A stretch of DNA of 22,092 nucleotides from Clostridiales bacterium UBA6330. Its GTDB lineage: Bacteria > Bacillota > Clostridia > Oscillospirales > CAG-272. The stretch is from positions 1,180 to 23,271 of the forward strand of contig DJSQ01000083.1 in the NCBI GenBank assembly GCA_002438075.1. Reading direction: 5' to 3'. The notes below the pieces were generated by a model that saw only the letters and a list, made by a program, of their open reading frames with translations, was not told where the DNA came from and searched no databases. The position numbers were made by a program, and so were the translations under genes. This document shows positions 20,055 to 22,092 of this stretch, piece after piece (the stretch's first letter is position 1; each line of letters starts with the position of its first letter).

Positions 20055-22013
20055 ATGGACAAAAAACGGGAACGGATGATGACCGATGCGGAGCGGGCAC
20101 TCCTCGGCAGTCTGCGGGAGCACTCTGCGGGCTGGGCCGCCGCGCGGGTAGCGCGCCTTGCCACCGATGATGCGGAGGTGGCAAAGACCTATACCGATAT
20201 GATGGAAAAGCGGCGGGAAATGCACCCGCAGGCACTCACACCGCCAACGCTCGGCGAGTTGTTCGGGCTTGCCTCGGCGTACCTTGCGCGGAGTGGCAGA
20301 CAGCCGACCCTCGGGCAGACCCGTCTGACGGTCGGGACCGAGGCAGGGGGAACGCACTTCGGCGCGGTCGGCTCTCCGCTGTTTCTGAACGCGGTCGCAA
20401 AGCGGGAGAACGAACGCCCCGCCGCAGGTGACATTCTGCTTCTGGTCCGTGCCGAGAATGCGGAGGCGCTGTCGGCGGCGCTCGGGCAGGATGCGGTCCG
20501 CAGGGCGGTGAAGCAGAGCGCAACGGTTGGGGAGCGTGGCATTCTGCCGACCCTGCTTCCGCAATTCGGCGGGATTCTCTTTGCGCTCGAGCGGCTGGAC
20601 GGCATCGAAGCCCCCTCCCCGCTCGGTCGGCTGTTCGTTCCGCTGCCCCATGCGCGGTTGCTTTTGGTTGACGGAAGAGACGCGGAGCGTGTCAAGGCGC
20701 TCCTTTGCGAGGAAGCGGGTGTGACGGCTGTGTCTGCGGCGGTTCTGACCGAGCGGGAGGAGATGGCGTTCGCCTATTCCGCCGCCGATGTTCTGCGGGT
20801 TCCCACGGCACAGCTCCGCGCGCTTCCCGAAAGGAAGGAGCTGTCGGTCTCGATTCCCGCCGAGGCATCGGGCGCGGGACCCATCACACGCATTCCCGTT
20901 GCGGGGAATGCTTCCCCCTATCTGGAATCCCCCGCAATTCCGCCCGAACGGGTTACGGAAAACGGGCTGACGGTTGCCTCTGCGGTCCGCTCGCTCGGTG
21001 CGGGCGGCTTCCGCGCGGCAATGGCAACGGTTCTCGCGCCCCTGCTCTCGCTCGCGGCGGCGGGTGCGGATTATCCCGATATCCGCTTGGGAATTGCCCT
21101 GCGTCTCCCGACCCCGAACGGTGCGGAAGCCGAGAGCGGGCTTGCGGCAAGCATTCTCGGCATCTATCGCGCGCAGATGGAATTCGCAACGCCTGCGGCG
21201 CTGTTTGCCGAGGTGGATGACAGCCTCACGGCGCCCGAGCTGACGGTCTGGGCGGTTGCGGAGCACGCGGGTACAGTCCCGCCGACCTACCGCACGGCAG
21301 GCAACGGGGTCTTTTGCGTCACGCCCGTGATGACCGAGGCGGGCATACCCGACTTCTCGCTACTGCGGCGGCTTCTGACCGAGGTCCGCACACACGCGCA
21401 GAGCGGGAAGCTGTTCAGCGCACGGCTTGCGCTGGCGGAGACCTTAGGCGACTGCATCGCGCGGACTGTGGGCAACGGGCTCACCTGCCGCCTTGCGGAT
21501 GCGGAAGCGGCGGGGCATCGGCTGTCGCTCGGGCTGATTGCGGAGGGTACGACACTGCCCTATTCCCGCATCGGGACCGTTGCGACCGAGCCTTCGACCG
21601 CACAGGTTGAGGAAAAGCCGCTCCCGATTCCCGAGCGGGTCGGGAAATATCTCTGGAGCGACCGCTACGAAATCACGGTGCTGTCCCGCGTTCACGATGC
21701 GGCGGCAGTATCGCTTGCGGCGGCGCTGTGTGCGGCGGGTGCGGACTGCAAGGCTCTGACCGAGCGGGACGGGGACGGTCCGATCTCGCGCCGACTTCTG
21801 ACCTCGCGCATTCTCATCCTCTGCCCCGAAGCCGTGCTCCCGACCGATGCGCACACGGTGTTTGCCCTGCGGATGCTGACGGGAAACGGCGGGCTGATTC
21901 TGCGGCTGGGAGAGAACGCGCCGACGGTTGCGGACTTTGCATCGGTGACAATTTCGGGCAGGCTCGGAGAGACCTTTCTGCGCGGCATTGCGGCGGCTTG
22001 CGGGAAGGAATGA
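20055..22013 (+). CDS. PurL-like protein lacking catalytic residues (putative pseudoenzyme)
   Basis: The 652-residue protein has no obvious named family, but its second half reads like the C-terminal half of FGAM synthase (PurL). FRAAMATVLAPLLS and AAAGADYPDIRLGIAL at 319-349, ILGIYRAQMEFATPA at 367-381, APELTVWAVAE at 393-403, SGKLFSARLALAETLGDCIA at 450-469 and VGNGLT at 472-477 follow the order and spacing of the second AIRS-like domain. Residues 541-650 look like its glutaminase domain. However, the GGKDSM loop is replaced by AALFAEVDD, and the segment aligned with GICNG reads NGGLILRLGEN with Gly619 where the nucleophilic Cys should be. True PurL of this type is about 1250 residues. GGAGG lies across the mtaB stop. 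The assignment is by eye; function is unknown. Confidence 0.6.
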   Translation: MDKKRERMMTDAERALLGSLREHSAGWAAARVARLATDDAEVAKTYTDMMEKRREMHPQALTPPTLGELFGLASAYLARSGRQPTLGQTRLTVGTEAGGTHFGAVGSPLFLNAVAKRENERPAAGDILLLVRAENAEALSAALGQDAVRRAVKQSATVGERGILPTLLPQFGGILFALERLDGIEAPSPLGRLFVPLPHARLLLVDGRDAERVKALLCEEAGVTAVSAAVLTEREEMAFAYSAADVLRVPTAQLRALPERKELSVSIPAEASGAGPITRIPVAGNASPYLESPAIPPERVTENGLTVASAVRSLGAGGFRAAMATVLAPLLSLAAAGADYPDIRLGIALRLPTPNGAEAESGLAASILGIYRAQMEFATPAALFAEVDDSLTAPELTVWAVAEHAGTVPPTYRTAGNGVFCVTPVMTEAGIPDFSLLRRLLTEVRTHAQSGKLFSARLALAETLGDCIARTVGNGLTCRLADAEAAGHRLSLGLIAEGTTLPYSRIGTVATEPSTAQVEEKPLPIPERVGKYLWSDRYEITVLSRVHDAAAVSLAAALCAAGADCKALTERDGDGPISRRLLTSRILILCPEAVLPTDAHTVFALRMLTGNGGLILRLGENAPTVADFASVTISGRLGETFLRGIAAACGKE

Positions 22014-22092
22014 GGAGAAATCCGGAAGAGACTGTAGCGAAAAACACATCGCCCCCAAAATGTACAAATTCCTTTAACGCTTTTTCTTTGAC

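Noticed and set aside
19806..21266. 486-residue minus-strand frame opposite mtaB and the PurL-like gene
   Set aside because: Arg/Gln-rich antisense shadow without a ribosome binding site or motif.
22014..22092. Final 79 nt examined for a terminator or promoter
   Set aside because: No stable hairpin with a T-run is visible; TTTGAC at the very end could be part of a -35 box but the window stops there.

Overview
The window looks like a chromosomal segment from a GC-rich (about 60% by eye), spore-forming gut-type Firmicute of class Clostridia. The basis is a V/A-type ATPase operon in the clostridial order, strong AAGGAGG-type ribosome binding sites, CarD- and DtxR-type regulators, SpoIID-like peptidoglycan-binding proteins and palindromic intergenic repeats. 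No rRNA, tRNA, CRISPR array, insertion sequence or phage gene was seen. The genus cannot be named from the sequence alone.

Layout. (1) Positions 1-1636, minus strand: a compact operon for an HPr-kinase-like P-loop protein, a PqqD-like protein and a signal-peptidase-like S26 protein. It is driven by a near-perfect sigma-A promoter and is preceded, on the side of the next gene, by a terminator. (2) 1658-2277, minus: a CarD-family regulator with its own promoter and terminator. (3) 2341-11423, minus: a nine-gene V/A-ATPase operon transcribed in the order G/H, I, K, E, C, F, A, B, D. The K subunit carries the residues that bind Na+ in the Enterococcus hirae enzyme. (4) 11456-11887, minus: an unrecognised small protein. 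(5) 12001-12197: a 197-bp MITE-like element with 56-57-bp terminal inverted repeats. (6) 12246-12686, minus: a DtxR/MntR-type metal regulator with a perfect consensus promoter. (7) 12780-15261, plus: three genes with ideal ribosome binding sites, encoding a CarboxypepD_reg-like protein, a SpoIID domain fused to three peptidoglycan-binding domains, and a two-domain peptidoglycan-binding protein. This is probably a sporulation or spore-envelope cassette. (8) 15267-18612, minus: apolipoprotein N-acyltransferase, an RluA-family pseudouridine synthase and uracil phosphoribosyltransferase. (9) 18653-22013, plus: MtaB tRNA methylthiotransferase followed after 3 nt by a 652-residue protein that looks like a shortened, catalytically dead relative of the purine enzyme FGAM synthase (PurL).

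How the parts work together. The ATPase genes make one ion-motive machine: the A3B3 head, the D/F rotor axle, the C connector, E/G peripheral stalks, the K ring and subunit I. Overlapping or closely spaced starts suggest translational coupling. An A-rich leader precedes only the K gene, whose product is needed in many copies. The most unusual items are the kinase/PqqD/protease trio with no recognisable precursor peptide or maturase, the SpoIID/PGBD trio without signal peptides, and the PurL-like pseudoenzyme. Several starts were moved downstream of the longest open frame because the promoter or ribosome binding site requires it: the kinase-like gene, CarD, subunits C, I and K, DtxR, the first and third genes of the spore cassette, Lnt, Upp and MtaB.
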